From NCBI GenBank assembly GCA_023213315.1, contig JAKCPI010008049.1, positions 1 through 64,000 of the forward strand: a stretch of DNA of 64,000 nt. The letters are read 5' to 3'. Each line of letters opens with the position of its first letter. Position 1 is the stretch's first letter. A program made the translations under genes and the position numbers. This document shows, one piece after another, positions 11,881-22,660 of this stretch. Origin of the DNA: Euborellia annulipes. Lineage: Eukaryota; Arthropoda; Insecta; Dermaptera; Anisolabididae. The notes under the pieces are model-generated. The model ran no database searches and was not told the DNA's origin. It worked only from the letters and a program-made list of their open reading frames with translations.

Positions 11881-12463
11881 ATAAATTTATTACCGACTCT
11901 ATTGTAATTTTTGTTTGATCTAAAAAAAAAAAGTTATCTTTTAATAGCTATATAAAATTTATTTTATTTTTTTAATATTTCCACCCTGTTAATTTTGTTA
12001 ATCCAATTCCTGGTGGCCGAGCTCTGATCGAAAACTAAAGAGAAATGTACTAAATAAGTGGCTATAAAGGCAATCGAGACTTCGAAGGTCAATGCTCACA
12101 CTAAGTCTCACGCTCGACAAGTTTTGGCTTTTTGTCACATGTAGTAAATGGAGAAAAAAAAAATAGAAGAGAAGAGAAGAGAAGCGAAAAGAACCATCGA
12201 AATTATGTTCTGAGTGATTTCAACAAAGCTTACGTCAGAACGAAAGTAAACGATGAGCTAGAAAGATTAAGCAATAAATGGACAATCCCTAGAATGTTAA
12301 ATAATATTTATTGCCCTGATAAAGGAAACCCCCATGGGGTAGAATAACCATAGGGGCTGGACCATTCGATTACCTTCCCAAAAAAAATAACACAAACCCA
12401 TCTATCATAATAAAATAACAATTTTTGGATATAATTAATTAAATTTAACACTGTGCAAAGGAA

Positions 12464-13060
12464 ATCTGGTGTGACTGGTCGCACAGCACACAACTTTCTC
12501 TTACCTTTGGTAATTCAAAGTTGTGTTCTGTGCTTGCCACAACAGATTTTTTTGTGTCGAGTTAAATTTAGTTGCCCTTAGCACTTAAGTTTCAAACTTG
12601 ACCACACGATTCATGGATGGTGCTGAGCTACGAATGCTTCCACATCAGTAAAGTGCACTTTAAACAATTTTCACAAAAAATTTTACTGATATACTTTTTA
12701 GAGAGCAACAAAAAAATAGATGATTTATGAATTTCAATTAAAATCTTTGAAGTGAATTTTGAGAAAATCGTAAAAAACTGAAAAAGTACATCAGTAAAGT
12801 ACTAGAACTTTTTGGTCGATTTTGTACAAAAGCTTATTTTCACCTCTTGGGAGGGTGCCTAAATAAAATATATAATTTAAATCTCCTAGCTCTTTTCGTT
12901 TCTAAGATATTTGGTTCACAAACAGACAGACCAATTTGTGATCCATTTTTTGGACTCAGGCGACTTCAAAACGTGTATATCCATCAAAATCTCGATATCG
13001 AATTTTTGACATGATCGCAATACTTTATATTTATTATAGGGTAAGAGAAAGTAAAAATTT
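12464..13060 (+). repeat. Family A repeat, copy 3
   Basis: Near-complete, from the head hairpin to GGTAAGAGAAAGTAAAAA. Confidence 0.7.
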
Positions 13061-13697
13061 GTTTCATATATGGGAATTTAAAAAGCCTAATTATATCAAA
13101 AACTCACATGGATGTTTAAAATTAATGCTATATCTATTGTTAATGTATATTTATAGTCGGTAAAAACAAAAAGAAGGAAACTGCAATCATGCTAGTCACT
13201 TTCCTTCATCTTTGATTATGTCTATAGAAAAATTCAAGGTTAAGAGAGATATCGTGTATAAATAATAACATTCTCGTTTTAATCCATACGTACATAAAAT
13301 TTTCTATCAGTAAAAAAAAAAATCAGTTTTAATTGATTTTTTTTTTTTGATAATTGTTTAAATCAATTATTAGTTTGTTTTTTAATGAATATAATAAAAT
13401 CTAAGATTATTTACGGTGAGTTTTAAAGTCAAATAAATAACAAGCAAATAAGTGTGTGAGTAAGTGTATTAGTGTGAGTTAAGAGAATTTTTCGCTTGAG
13501 AGAGGATAAGTGATTTTATCCATTTAAATTTATATTTATTATTATTATTTACTAAAACCTTTCAAAATATAATTTCAGAATTATTTTATATATAGCTATT
13601 AAGGCATATTTTTTTGTAAATTTGAAAACTCGGATAGAAAAAAATTTGTCTAGTTTTTTAGGCGGTATGTAGGAATTTGGATTTTATTCTTATCTTT

Positions 13698-13780
13698 TTT
13701 TACTTTCTCTTACCTATAAATGTAATAGATAGTGAGAAAGTATTGCGATCATGTCAAAAATTCGAAATCGAGATTTTTGT
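13698..13780 (-). repeat. Family A tail fragment
   Basis: Reverse terminal hairpin and TCGAAATCGAGATTTTTG block only. Confidence 0.6.
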
Positions 13781-13782
13781 AA

Positions 13783-13813
<31 letters not shown>

Positions 13814-14089
13814 AAATGTATGTTTATATAAAGTAGTTAGATTGTCCATAAAATATATTTGTTTGTTTTAAAATTTTTTTTCCAAATTATTAGGACAAAT
13901 TTCTGCATCCATGGTCAAGTAACTAGTAAAGTGACTTAGCCTTGAAAAGAAGTAAATCTCTTCAGCAACTCCTGAATCTTATTATAAAATTAGTTTATAT
14001 CACTTATCATTTTATTGATATTATTAAAAGAATTTGTTTTATTTTTTATATGCCATATCAGCCTTTAATATTTTAACGTCATATTTAAT

Positions 14090-14290
14090 GCATTAAAATG
14101 GCGTTTTGAACATAAAAAGTAAGGTTATGATTTTGACAGCTTTGAGATAAAAGCAACATGTTAACGTCTATGTTAAAACTTTGTTTAGAGAATAATAACG
14201 CTGGTGTTATTACTTTACTTTTTAACACCCAATTTATGATGTTAAATTTTAACGTCTGTTTTTTAGATAGACCTGAATTGGTGTTAAGTT
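14090..14290. repeat. Family J repeat, copy 1
   Basis: Core TTAAAACTTTGTTTAGAGAA and TTTTAACACCCAATTTATGA are shared with 57900-58228. AACGTC and GACGTT-type arms suggest a decayed inverted repeat. Confidence 0.5.
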
Positions 14291-15317
14291 AAATTTTTTG
14301 ACAAAAATAATCAAAACTATAATAGGAGAATTATTATATTTAAAATTTAAGTGAAATTTTGTTATTTATATAGGACAATTAATTAGAAAATTTATAGGAA
14401 ATAGTATACAAATATCGAAAGTGAAATTTATTATTTCAATATGTTGGTGGTCATATCAATATTAATATCTTTATAATATAGTCCTATATAAATTATGAAA
14501 GAATTTTTAACTAAATAAAAATTTCGAAGTATTGAGATGAGATTCTGTGATCTTAAAGAGTCTAGAAATTTATTTTAATGCTATTTTTTTTTCAATCAAT
14601 TAGTGTATTAATTTAGCGAATGGTGTCTAAATAATGAAAGTGAAACCTATTATTTCAATATGCCTGCCATATATAATGACGAATCAGCTATGTTAGATGA
14701 ATATAATTCAGAGGAAAGAAAGGGGATCTAAATTTAACTAAACAATAAATAAATATTGGTAGAAAGCTTCTGCTAGTATAGAGTATGAAATTAATTAAAA
14801 TAGGCCCTATATTTACGTTTCCTTATCGGTAGATTTGACTTATCGAGATTTCCCTTATCAGAAAAAAATTTAAATTTTTTCAAAATTTTTTTGGCTTTTA
14901 AGTAAAATCCATTTCAGTTATAAGAATAGTGTTTTACTTTTGTACTTGTGATCCATAAATTGAAATTTAATTTTAAATAAAAGAGGTTTTATAATATTTT
15001 CACCTAAAGTACATCGGCTACACGTGAATATAATTTTTTTTAAATAGACAAATTTATGAAATAAATTAATGAACCTAAATCGAAAATTTTAGTCAATCCT
15101 TTTTGGTTTATAGTTAACTCAAATTAAAAGCGAATCATATTTACATATTTTATCCACATTTAATCCTAGAGTACTTGTACTAACTATTTGAGCAAACATT
15201 AATTCTATTTCTCACTTTAATCCAGTTATTTTTTTCTTTTTGAAAAGAATCTGAAAATTTTACGAAAATTTATCCTTTCAAAAATGACAGGATAATTACA
15301 GATAAGACTTTTTCAAC

Positions 15318-15619
15318 TCTTTTTCGAGCCCTCGGGGTTTGGTGTAGAGGTTAGAGTGAACTCGTATACCAAAAGTCGCGGGTTCGGACCCCAGGCGGTC
15401 AGATGATTTATATTTAGATCCATTTGGATACCAAATGGCTTAAATATTTTAGTAAGAATGCCTGGACCCCTAATATGTATATTACTCTCTATAACGGATA
15501 TCGTAAAAGTCTTAAATGGCCTAAGTTGCCGAAAAGAATGTGTGTATAGATTTTTGTGTGTGAATAAGAGTGTGAAAAGTGAGAAAAAAAGTGAATGTTA
15601 ATTCAAAAAACTAAAAGCC
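15318..15619 (+). mobile_element. tRNA-derived SINE, full length
   Basis: tRNA-like head with a box A (GGTGTAGAGGTTAGAGTG) and box B (GGTTCGGACC), then a body with ATTTGGATACCAAATGG and an A-rich 3' end. Flanked by CTTTTTCAAC at 15308-15317 and 15620-15629. Transcription would be by RNA polymerase III and mobilisation by a partner LINE. Confidence 0.85.
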
Positions 15620-16017
15620 CTTTTTCAACCATTTAGAGGTTAGAATACTACCCTACTCTGGCTAGGGCCCGCCTGCCTGCAGCGCACCCTCGCAGGGGGG
15701 CTAATCTGGTGGTATTGGCCGCACACTTTCGGTAATTTAAAGTTGCATTCTGTACTTGTTTACCAGAATATATAAGCTTATACAAATAAAATTTTAAGTA
15801 TTAATTTTTAAAATTTTATATTAAAGAGATTAATTACCTCCTTTACCCCTCCCCGGCCCCTTGTATTCGCCATTGGCATGAGTAGATTGTATGAGATGCT
15901 TTTTTTTAAATTTTATGCTTAATGAACAACTGTAATCCAAGATTCTTATGCTTTTTTTAAGCACTTTTTTTCCATATTTGTATGCTTTTTTTGTCCGGTC
16001 TTTAATATTAATAGTCT

Positions 16018-16052
<35 letters not shown>

Positions 16053-16380
16053 TACGTTTAGACACCCCCTTTTAAAAATCTGAAAAAATGTTCATAATCT
16101 TTTTAAAAAGAATAAATATAAAGTGATTTTGTATTTCCCCCACTCTATATGGTTTTCTAATTTTAAAAATAGAACAAGTTATGAAATAAGTTTTGATAAT
16201 AATCGCACTTAAATATCGAAAGTGAAACGAAGGGGAAGGTAGTAGAGAGAGGATCGGTTGTGTTTATATCGACTCAAATTAAAGACGAATCATCAACTGT
16301 GTTTTGATATGCACAATTGTACAAATAGAGAAGAGGGAGAGAGAGAGAGAGGGAATGGAGGAGTATGAACTATTTTTAAC
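15620..16380. other. AT-rich intron sequence with a poly-T run
   Basis: A poly-T run lies at 16021-16049 and a GAGAGA tract near 16332-16350. Nothing else supported. Confidence 0.5.
15703..15775 (+). repeat. Family A head fragment
   Basis: AATCTGGTGGTATTGGCCGC and a decayed hairpin partner. Confidence 0.5.
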
Positions 16381-16384
16381 TGAA

Positions 16385-16610
16385 TTTGTATACGGCATGG
16401 CATCTGATAGGAGCCGTCCAAGCGGGCATTATGAGCGTAGCTGACCCACATCTCTTATCTGCGATTCTTGGCTATAGAAGGCGGCACCAGCGCTCATCTC
16501 GGATGAATTTAGGTCGCTTGCCTTAAAGCGCTTATCGCACGTCGCAAATTAATCCCTTGATGATTGTCACTCTCCACAGGGCGTGCTTTATATGAGGACA
16601 ACACGCAGAA
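16385..16610. promoter_or_regulatory. Candidate conserved intronic enhancer
   Basis: About 225 bp of balanced composition inside AT-rich intron. It contains GATA-type motifs (CTGATAGG, CTTATCTG and CTTATCGC) and a TAATCC Otx/Bicoid-type site. No ORF is convincing. Confidence 0.35.
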
Positions 16611-17149
16611 AGAGATTTATTTTTATATTTTTACTTATTACCATTTTAAAAAGTTGCTATGAATAATAACGCGGCTATATTTTTTTTTTATGAATGTGTT
16701 TCTAACTTGAATTTTTTATTTGTACAAATTGTTGTTCTCTCTTGTTGAATAAAAAAAAAAACACCCTTAAAACGAGAATAAAATTAATTAAAAATACCGC
16801 TTATTAGAAGAGAGACAATTTCATTTTTCTTTTGCATAAAAATTTACAATTTTCTCAAGAATATAAGGTTTTATAACGATTCAATTAAATTGTTATTAGA
16901 CGATATCTGAACTCTTGTAGTTTTTCTAATTTATTAAACAAAGAGTGGAAGATATTTTTTTTATTTATTATTAGGCAAATGTAGTGTCAATTTTGAACGG
17001 GTCAGAGGGTTTCTTTCCACTGTCTATAGTAAAATTGAACAAAATAAATAAGCTGGCGGTGAGGCATTTAAAAAAAATATTTTTACATATAAGAAAAACT
17101 CTAAAAAGTTTGATAACTGAAGATTTGAAAATAAATATTAACGGGATTT

Positions 17150-17510
17150 CACCATTTGTACCTTTTAAACAAGAAGATGGATAATTGCTAAGTATTCTAT
17201 TGAATGGAAAATAAGACCATTTAAAATTTTGAAATACATTACTACCCTTGTCTATTATTGTTTCTTGACAAGGCTTACATAAGAGAGTTAGCAACTTAAG
17301 ATCGGTTCTAAAACTAAAAAGTAAAAGAACTATAGAAATTATTTTGTAGCTTTTAAACAAGCAGTTGGGTGTTTGCTAGGTATTCTATTGAACGGAACCT
17401 TTTAAGAACAAATAAGAGCATTACTACCCTTGCTATTATTATCAATATGTAAGAGACAGCAACTTAAAAAAAATTCTAACTAAAAAGAACTATAGAAATT
17501 AGAAAGAAAA
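17150..17510. repeat. Local imperfect tandem duplication
   Basis: TTTTAAACAAG...GCTAAGTATTCTATTGAA at about 17160-17205 recurs near 17350-17395, with shared CTACCCTTG and AGAACTATAGAAATT blocks downstream. The 129-codon minus frame here (16971-17360) has no recognised motif. Confidence 0.5.
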
Positions 17511-17551
17511 TATTTTGTCTTTACAAAAATTTCGGACATTATTTTCATGTA

Positions 17552-17759
17552 CAGTGAGGGACGATATTAAGTCCCACCCAGGCGTTTTTACTTATGATTA
17601 TTTCATTGTTTTTATAAAAGAAAATGAAAATCTTTATTGGAAATTTTCTAGGTTTGAACCATGAAAGTTTCCATTAAAAAATATATATTTTTTTTTAAAA
17701 ACAATGAAATAATCACAAGTAGAAAACTCATGGATGGGACTTAATATTGTCCCTCAATG
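17552..17759. mobile_element. mariner-like MITE, copy 1
   Basis: Ends CAGTGAGGGACGATATTAAG and its complement, flanked by TA at 17550-17551 and 17760-17761. Nothing coding inside. Confidence 0.8.
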
Positions 17760-17789
17760 TACATATGATTAAAAATAAAATAATGCCAA

Positions 17790-17910
17790 ACTGACTGGCA
17801 ACAGAGAAGAGTAACAGCCGTTAAGATCGATGCAATGAAGCAAGTCAAGCATGGTTAGATGGACCCAAAGAATCAGCGTGTGGAACGTACCTCGGTTGCC
17901 ATCGGTATAT
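17790..17910 (+). repeat. Possible decayed 5S-like SINE fragment
   Basis: AAGCAAGTCAAGCATGGTTAG and TGTGGAACG resemble 5S-type internal promoter sequence loosely. A related TGGATGGGT...TGTGGAACG stretch lies at 56370-56402. Weak similarity; could be chance. Confidence 0.2.
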
Positions 17911-18429
17911 TAAATAAAAAACATGTTAAGCCTCTGTAGCCGAGGAAAGGGTAATGATATGATGTTCAAAATTAGTAAATTCATAACTAAAAATGAAATT
18001 TTTGTTCCAGAGTTTCTTAGAAAACCTTCATAGGGATAGTTAAAAACAAAATCTTTATAAATTAACACCCATTTATAATATTTTAACTGACAAGTCAAAA
18101 AATTTATGATCTTCAGAAAAAAAAAAAAAAGTAAATCATGTTTCCTAATTTCGAAATCTTTTTTAAGTACTTGTGAAAAATTATTTATTAGAAAAGATAT
18201 GCAAATTACTAAATAATGGATTTAAAAAAAAAAAAATTCCAGAATTAATTAAAGAAAGATTTCTTGGTTTTTTTTTTTCTTATTAAAATTAAATATGTTT
18301 CGGATTTTAATGTATTTATTCTAATGAATAGATGAATGATTAATAACATGAAATAATAACAATTTTTTTTAATCGCAATGAGAAAAAGTGAATAAAATGA
18401 ATGGCTTGTGGATGATTTTTGATTTTTCC

Positions 18430-18665
18430 AATGGTTCAACCCTTGGGGCCCTCCGATTGCGCTCTCAACTCATGCGTCCTGGGTTCGCATCTTTTCGCCG
18501 CATTTGGCCTTGAAGTTACGTAAAAAAAAAATAATAGCAACAACAGGTTAAATTCTGTGTACGCCAGGATGGTGTGTGAGTGTATTGATGTAGATGTATT
18601 CGCACGTCAATTAGGATTCATACATATTGGATGTATTTGCAAAGAAATTTTCATCGTAACCTTGA
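18430..18665 (+). mobile_element. Possible second tRNA-derived SINE family
   Basis: GGGTTCGCATC box B-like sequence follows a GGGCCCTCCGATTGCGC stretch; an A-run and a body with GGATGGTGTGTGAG come after. Only one copy is present here, so the family is uncertain. Confidence 0.35.
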
Positions 18666-18779
18666 TAAAATTTCATTTAACGTAGTATATAAGTTCATTA
18701 AAAAAAAGTAAAAAAGAATAGTTTATATAACCTAAGGGAATTTATTTAATTTCGAGTGGCTTTGAAATGCAACGAAATT

Positions 18780-19000
18780 TTAGTAAAGTAGTTAATTAGG
18801 CTGCTAAATGGCAAAATAAGAGCAGCGTTTTGGATGCCTTCCTCAGCATGCTGCATGCAAATTGTATGGTCGATCTTTTTTGTGACATAATTGGTGTGTG
18901 TGTGTGTGTGTGTGGTGTGTTGAGTGCCAATTGCGCCGTTTGTGTCAATGCAATTTAGTTCCCCTCACAAGAGCTTAGCTATACAGGGACTATTTATGGG
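18780..19000. promoter_or_regulatory. Candidate enhancer with POU octamer and (GT)n tract
   Basis: Contains a perfect octamer ATGCAAAT inside GCATGCAAATTG, and a (GT)n run at about 18895-18916. Composition is balanced around both. It lies about 450 bp downstream of the DBD exon donor. Confidence 0.3.
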
Positions 19001-19119
19001 GGAATATTAGCGATAAATTAAATGATTTCAGGAGCAGTGAGATCATCACATGAAAAACTTACTTATATTCAACAAGTATAATTAATATTCAATTTTTTTT
19101 TTTTTTTTTTTGCTTAATG

Positions 19120-19435
19120 CATGGATCAATAGAAAATGAATCTGTTTTGCAGACACGAAATATGGCTAACCCAATTCTTTCGTATGACAAGTATCAACCG
19201 CATGGCAATCTAACGTAATCTGTTTGATTAACAGGCCGCAGTCTGTGGCTCTGTCTGTCTGCCTATCTTATGCGTGGGTGTCGTTGTTGTAACCTTGGGA
19301 CAACCCCAACCTCGATGCTTTTGACCCCCTAACCCAATTAGAACCCTCCCTTGCTGTCATTTATGCGAACCCCACAGGTGTCGTTTGTCAAGCTGTCTAA
19401 TTAAGCGATAGAAATATGAAAAATTGTTGTATAGT
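19120..19435. promoter_or_regulatory. GC-balanced intron sequence next to the DBD exon donor
   Basis: Composition stays balanced for 300 bp past the donor, then falls to the AT-rich background. This suggests constrained splicing or enhancer sequence. TGTGGC-type Runt motifs and a TGTCATTTATG homeodomain-like site are present. Confidence 0.3.
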
Positions 19436-19441
19436 ACTCAC
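19436..19441 (-). promoter_or_regulatory. ftz-f1: 5' splice donor of the FTZ-F1 DBD exon
   Basis: On the minus strand the exon reads CTT GAG G followed by GTGAGT, a near-consensus donor. It leaves one base of the next codon (phase 1). Intron sequence runs from here to position 1 and beyond. Confidence 0.95.
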
Positions 19442-20072
19442 CCTCAAGTTTCATGCCGACTTCGAGGCACTTCTGAAAACGGCAGTAGGGGCAGCGTTTG
19501 CGTTGCGTTTTGTCGATGTGGCAACTGCGTTCCGCAACGCACGTGTACACCTTCTTGTTCTGTACGGTGCGTTTAAAAAACCCTTTGCAGGATTCGCATG
19601 TGAGGAGACCGTAATGATAGCCGGACACCTTATCCCCGCACACGGGGCACAATTCCTCGATAAAATCCTTAGTATCGGGAAATTCCCCGGATGAGGCTCC
19701 GGCTGCACTTGCCATCATCGGCGCCGGTCCTGGCGGTTGTCCAGGAGGCGCTTGTGGTTGAGGTCCATAACCACTGGCTGTTGCCGTGGCTGTCGTGTCC
19801 ATACTCGAACCACCGGCAGCTGAACCCGAGAACAAACACGAGGCGTCCAAATTACTTATGACATAACCCTGATTAAAGGGACTTGGTTGTTGTGGGGGTT
19901 GCTGTTGTTGTTGGAGGGTCAGGTAAGCATTATTATAGACAGGCGGCGGAGGCATCGAGTTGCCTCCGTTGCCGTCGGCGCCGCCGCCCGACGAGCCGCT
20001 TGGACTCAGAGAGAACGGCGACATATTTAACGAAATCAGAGTTGAATGGTGGGAGTCCATTTCTAATAACAT
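19442..20072 (-). CDS. ftz-f1: FTZ-F1 (NR5A) nuclear receptor: N-terminal and DNA-binding-domain exon
   Basis: This exon encodes the first 210 residues of FTZ-F1, an orphan nuclear receptor that binds YCAAGGYCR sites as a monomer and acts in insect segmentation, moulting and metamorphosis. Residues 1-140 are low in complexity, with a Gly/Ser stretch near 24-38, a Gln run at 54-62 and Ala/Pro-rich sequence at 94-127. Residues 141-210 hold the DNA-binding domain. Zinc finger 1 uses C142, C145, C159 and C162 with the P-box CESCKG; finger 2 uses C178, C184, C194 and C197. The frame then runs through GMKLE and one further base into a GTGAGT donor at 19436-19441. The next codon is therefore GNN, which fits the alanine that opens the FTZ-F1 box. 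The start is the ATG at 20070-20072, since an in-frame TGA lies three codons upstream. The MLLEMD start is, from memory, that of insect beta-FTZ-F1. The ligand-binding domain lies outside the window. Confidence 0.97.
20063..20068 (-). promoter_or_regulatory. ftz-f1: Candidate internal 3' splice acceptor inside the beta N-terminus
   Basis: TTATTAG on the minus strand ends at 20063 and is preceded, 20-34 bases back, by a pyrimidine-rich stretch (TATCCCCCTTTT). If used, the exon resumes with AA ATG GAC. A phase-1 upstream exon ending in G then recreates the same GAA codon (E4) used by the beta frame. An earlier AG lies about 15 bases upstream, which weakens the call. The site is inferred from phase and from the in-frame TGA just upstream. 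Confidence 0.45.
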
Positions 20073-20481
20073 GCTAGATCACAAAAGGGGGATACAACTC
20101 AGTCCACTGTCACTTAAATCGTTTTCAGTAAAACAAAATCACCAAACACTTTACTTAAAAATAAAAAAAATCAAATAAATAAAATGAACACTGTTTTAAG
20201 GGGCACTCGAGATGCCCCTAAATGGGGAGAGCCACATGATAAAAGAAGCACAACACTAAATAAGAACAGCACCACCAAGAAAGTGAATGTGTGCGTTGAC
20301 GTAGACGTTTCGAGCACGACGCTCGGAGCGACAGTGAAGCACGAGTGGCTGGGCGCGCTGCAATAAGTGAAAGTGAGGCCCGCACGGCGGCGGTGGCGCT
20401 GTTGGCGGCGGTGTGGAGGGCGGCGAGCGGCGTTGTCGACGCACACTCTGCGCCTGCTCAAGCTTAATGCGCGCGTGTGCG

Positions 20482-20492
20482 TGACCCACTTT
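20482..20492 (-). promoter_or_regulatory. DHR3/ROR-type response element, perfect consensus
   Basis: The minus strand reads AAAGTGGGTCA, which fits the monomer consensus WAWNTRGGTCA at every position. It lies about 410 bp upstream of the beta start codon. In Drosophila, DHR3 activates the beta ftz-f1 promoter through sites of this kind, so both position and sequence fit a conserved regulatory link. Binding itself is inferred. Confidence 0.55.
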
Positions 20493-20574
20493 CTAAGGAA
20501 CCAGGTCTATGTTAGACGGACTTACGCCACCCGGAGTCCCAATACAGAGCGTAGGGCTCTGGGAGCCCACGCGG

Positions 20575-20593
20575 CGACCCACTGACCTACTTG
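20575..20593 (-). promoter_or_regulatory. Second DHR3/ROR-like site with adjacent half-site
   Basis: The minus strand reads CAAGTAGGTCA at 20583-20593, ten of eleven positions of the ROR monomer consensus. It is followed after GT by GGGTCG, giving a loose direct repeat spaced by two bases. The orientation is the same as the perfect site 101 bp away. Confidence 0.45.
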
Positions 20594-20929
20594 GCTCCTG
20601 GGGGATGGGGTAGGTCGGGCGCCATCCCATGGGATTCACCAGCAGCGCCGGCGCGATTTTCCTAGTGCCCTGCTGCTTGCCTACTTGACTTGAAATTCCA
20701 CCCAATTGGGGAATGCCCCAATGAGTCACAACACATGCACACATGGAGAAGACGCCACCCCTTAGTCACCACAATCACAAACTACTAACCTATTTAATAG
20801 ATACTTAAATTCTAGTTAAAAAAAAATATTTGTGTCATGGCCGTTTGTTTTTAATTATTATAAATATTATAGACAAACCTATTTGTTTAAGAATGAATAT
20901 AGTACCTCCCAGTCACAAGCTCCGATACA

Positions 20930-21145
20930 AGGGGGGGGGGGGGGGGGTAAAGGGCATAATTACCCCCCCCCCTGAGATTTGAGAAATTTTTTTTTTTTTG
21001 AGAATTAAGTTTTATTTTTAATATAAAATTTTAAAAATTACTACTTGAAAATTTGTATTTATTGTCGTAAACAAGTACAGAATGGACCTTTAAATTATCG
21101 AAAGTAAGAGAAAATTGTGTACTGTGCGACCAGTCACACCAGATA
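20930..21145 (-). repeat. Family G repeat (poly-G/poly-C arms with a family A head), copy 1
   Basis: A G-run and C-run flank TAAAGGGCATAATTA; the right end is the reverse family A head GCGACCAGTCACACCAGAT. Confidence 0.55.
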
Positions 21146-21149
21146 ATTT

Positions 21150-22310
21150 ATTCATTAATAATATATTACAAAAAATTATTTAACTCTTCACTCCCATGGG
21201 CCGCTGAGATCCTGACGGGGCCCCCGGGCAAAAAAAAAAAAAAAAAAATTAAATCCGAATTGTGATATTCTTTATACAAAATTTTGTACTAAAGGTTGCT
21301 GGACCCGTTAGAGAAAATATTTCATCAAATGTTTTTAATTTTTTCGATAGGAAATTAGAGTTGATGTTCAAAGGGTTCGGGCCCCGGGGATTTACTTGAA
21401 AGATTACTTAAGTTTAATGAATGATAAGGACATAAAATAATTTCCATTTTATCGCTGTTTTTTGAAATTTTTTCATTCATTCGAGTTTTTCTTTTCTTAA
21501 GAAAGTACTAGAGAAGAGATTATATTTATTATTCAACAAATTCAATAAAACCTACGTAGCACATATGTCTCGAGTGTGATCAATAGAGCCTACAATATAA
21601 ATTGTAGGCGTAAAATTTCTAAGTATTTATTTCTAACTAAATTTGGACTGATAAGAGATAAATTATATTGTTAGAATTAAAAAAGTAAAAAAGCTAAAAA
21701 TTATCAAATGCATAAAAAAACTAGTTATTAAGAGAATGATTTTATTAAAAAATTCTATGCCTATTTTTTTGAAGGTCCTAAAAATTTCATTATAATTTAA
21801 AAGAAATATTTTTTAGATTAATTTAGATGATGTGATTTGAATTCCAGTAAAAATTAAACAATCGTAATATGGAAATTTCACTCGTTGTATGAGTGTTATG
21901 AAAAATGAAGGAGAAATTCCCGACCTCATTTTAGAGAGTGAGTTAATCATAAATCAAGAGAATGAGTCCCTCTTATGTAGCTGGCATTTACAACTAAGAG
22001 CTCTTCAATTATTTCAAATAGGGTGCGGGGGGGGGGATGCAAATTACTCCAAGGAGGAAGAATAAATAATTTGCCAAATAACTACCAAATACTATTCGAA
22101 CAAAAAATTTAAGAAATATTTGAGAAAATTTAATTTATTGTCTAATTAAATTAACTTTTGTCAAATAGGGGATGAAATTTTTAATTTTTTAGCAAAAATA
22201 AAATTTGTCTTCTTCCCTTGATAAATGACTTTGATTATTTTTTCAACGTTCTAAATAAAGACTCAGGTCGTAGATCTAATGATGAACACAGAGTGTCCGA
22301 AATGTAATTT
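21150..22310. other. AT-rich sequence between the beta promoter and element E4
   Basis: GGGGCCCCCGGGC near 21218 and GGGCCCCGGGG near 21372 look like decayed family H ends. No gene. Confidence 0.4.
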
Positions 22311-22328
22311 TTTCCAAATTTAATAAAT

Positions 22329-22660
22329 TATTAGGATTAGGCACATGTAAGCAGCCAGCAAGTAATAAAAAAACTTTATTCAATTATCGTCGACGTTTCG
22401 GAATCACATCGATTCCATCGTCAGGACGATTAACTGTTAATGTTGCTTAGATAGATGCAATTTCGGTTCTTACAAAAATTAATGTTGTAGAACCGAAATT
22501 GCATCTATCTAAGCAACGTTAACAGTTTATCGTCCTGAAGATGGGATCGATGTGATTCCGAAACGTCGACAATAATTAAATAAAGTTTTTTTATCACTTG
22601 CTGATGCCTACATCTGCCTAATCCTAATAATTACCACTCAGCCATTGAATTTCGTCTACT
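22329..22660. mobile_element. Hammerhead-bearing foldback element E4 with 14-bp target duplication
   Basis: Flanked by exact 14-bp direct repeats CAAATTTAATAAAT (22315-22328 and 22661-22674). The left arm in minus sense (22386-22430) has stem I ATCGTC/GACGAT (six perfect pairs), core CTGACGA, an extra T, stem II GGAATC/GATTCC with loop GATGT, and GAAACGTC. The right arm (22529-22572) is the same with CTGAAGA and one stem I mismatch. The duplication length suits a target-primed retroelement. Confidence 0.75.

Larger units (their letters stand above)
13060..15300. other. AT-rich intron sequence
   Basis: Only family A and J fragments and poly-T runs are recognised. Confidence 0.5.
1..19441 (-). 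other. ftz-f1: ftz-f1 intron following the DBD exon (continues beyond the window start)
   Basis: No sequence resembling the FTZ-F1 box or ligand-binding domain appears on the minus strand downstream of the donor, so the whole interval is intronic for ftz-f1. It contains the repeats listed separately plus islands of balanced composition near 3.2-3.6, 4.9-5.05, 16.4-16.6 and 18.8-19.4 kb. Confidence 0.8.
20073..20750 (-). promoter_or_regulatory. ftz-f1: GC-rich 5' UTR and promoter region of the beta-type ftz-f1 transcript
   Basis: This block is far richer in G and C than the flanking intronic DNA, which suggests selective constraint. It lies directly upstream of the FTZ-F1 start codon. It carries no clear TATA box. 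A TCATTT initiator-like hexamer lies at 20182-20187 and a GTAAGT donor-like site at 20520-20525, so a non-coding upstream exon is possible. Two ROR/DHR3-type monomer sites sit inside it. Open frames here (20171-20461 and 20493-20744 on the minus strand) are most simply by-products of the GC content. Confidence 0.7.

Noticed and set aside
16971..17360. 129-codon minus-strand frame, one of the longest in the window
   Set aside because: No recognisable domain, composition follows AT-rich DNA, and it spans a local tandem duplication.
19416..19694. Open frames antisense to, or shifted within, the DBD exon
   Set aside because: They are shadows of the strongly constrained FTZ-F1 coding frame and show no features of their own.
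20290..20310. GACGTTTC in the beta leader as another hammerhead
   Set aside because: No CUGANGA core or stem II at the needed distance on the minus strand.
20171..20744. Minus-strand frames of 96, 77 and 83 codons in the beta leader
   Set aside because: Arg/Pro-rich or hydrophobic composition follows from GC-rich DNA; no start context, domain or splice support.
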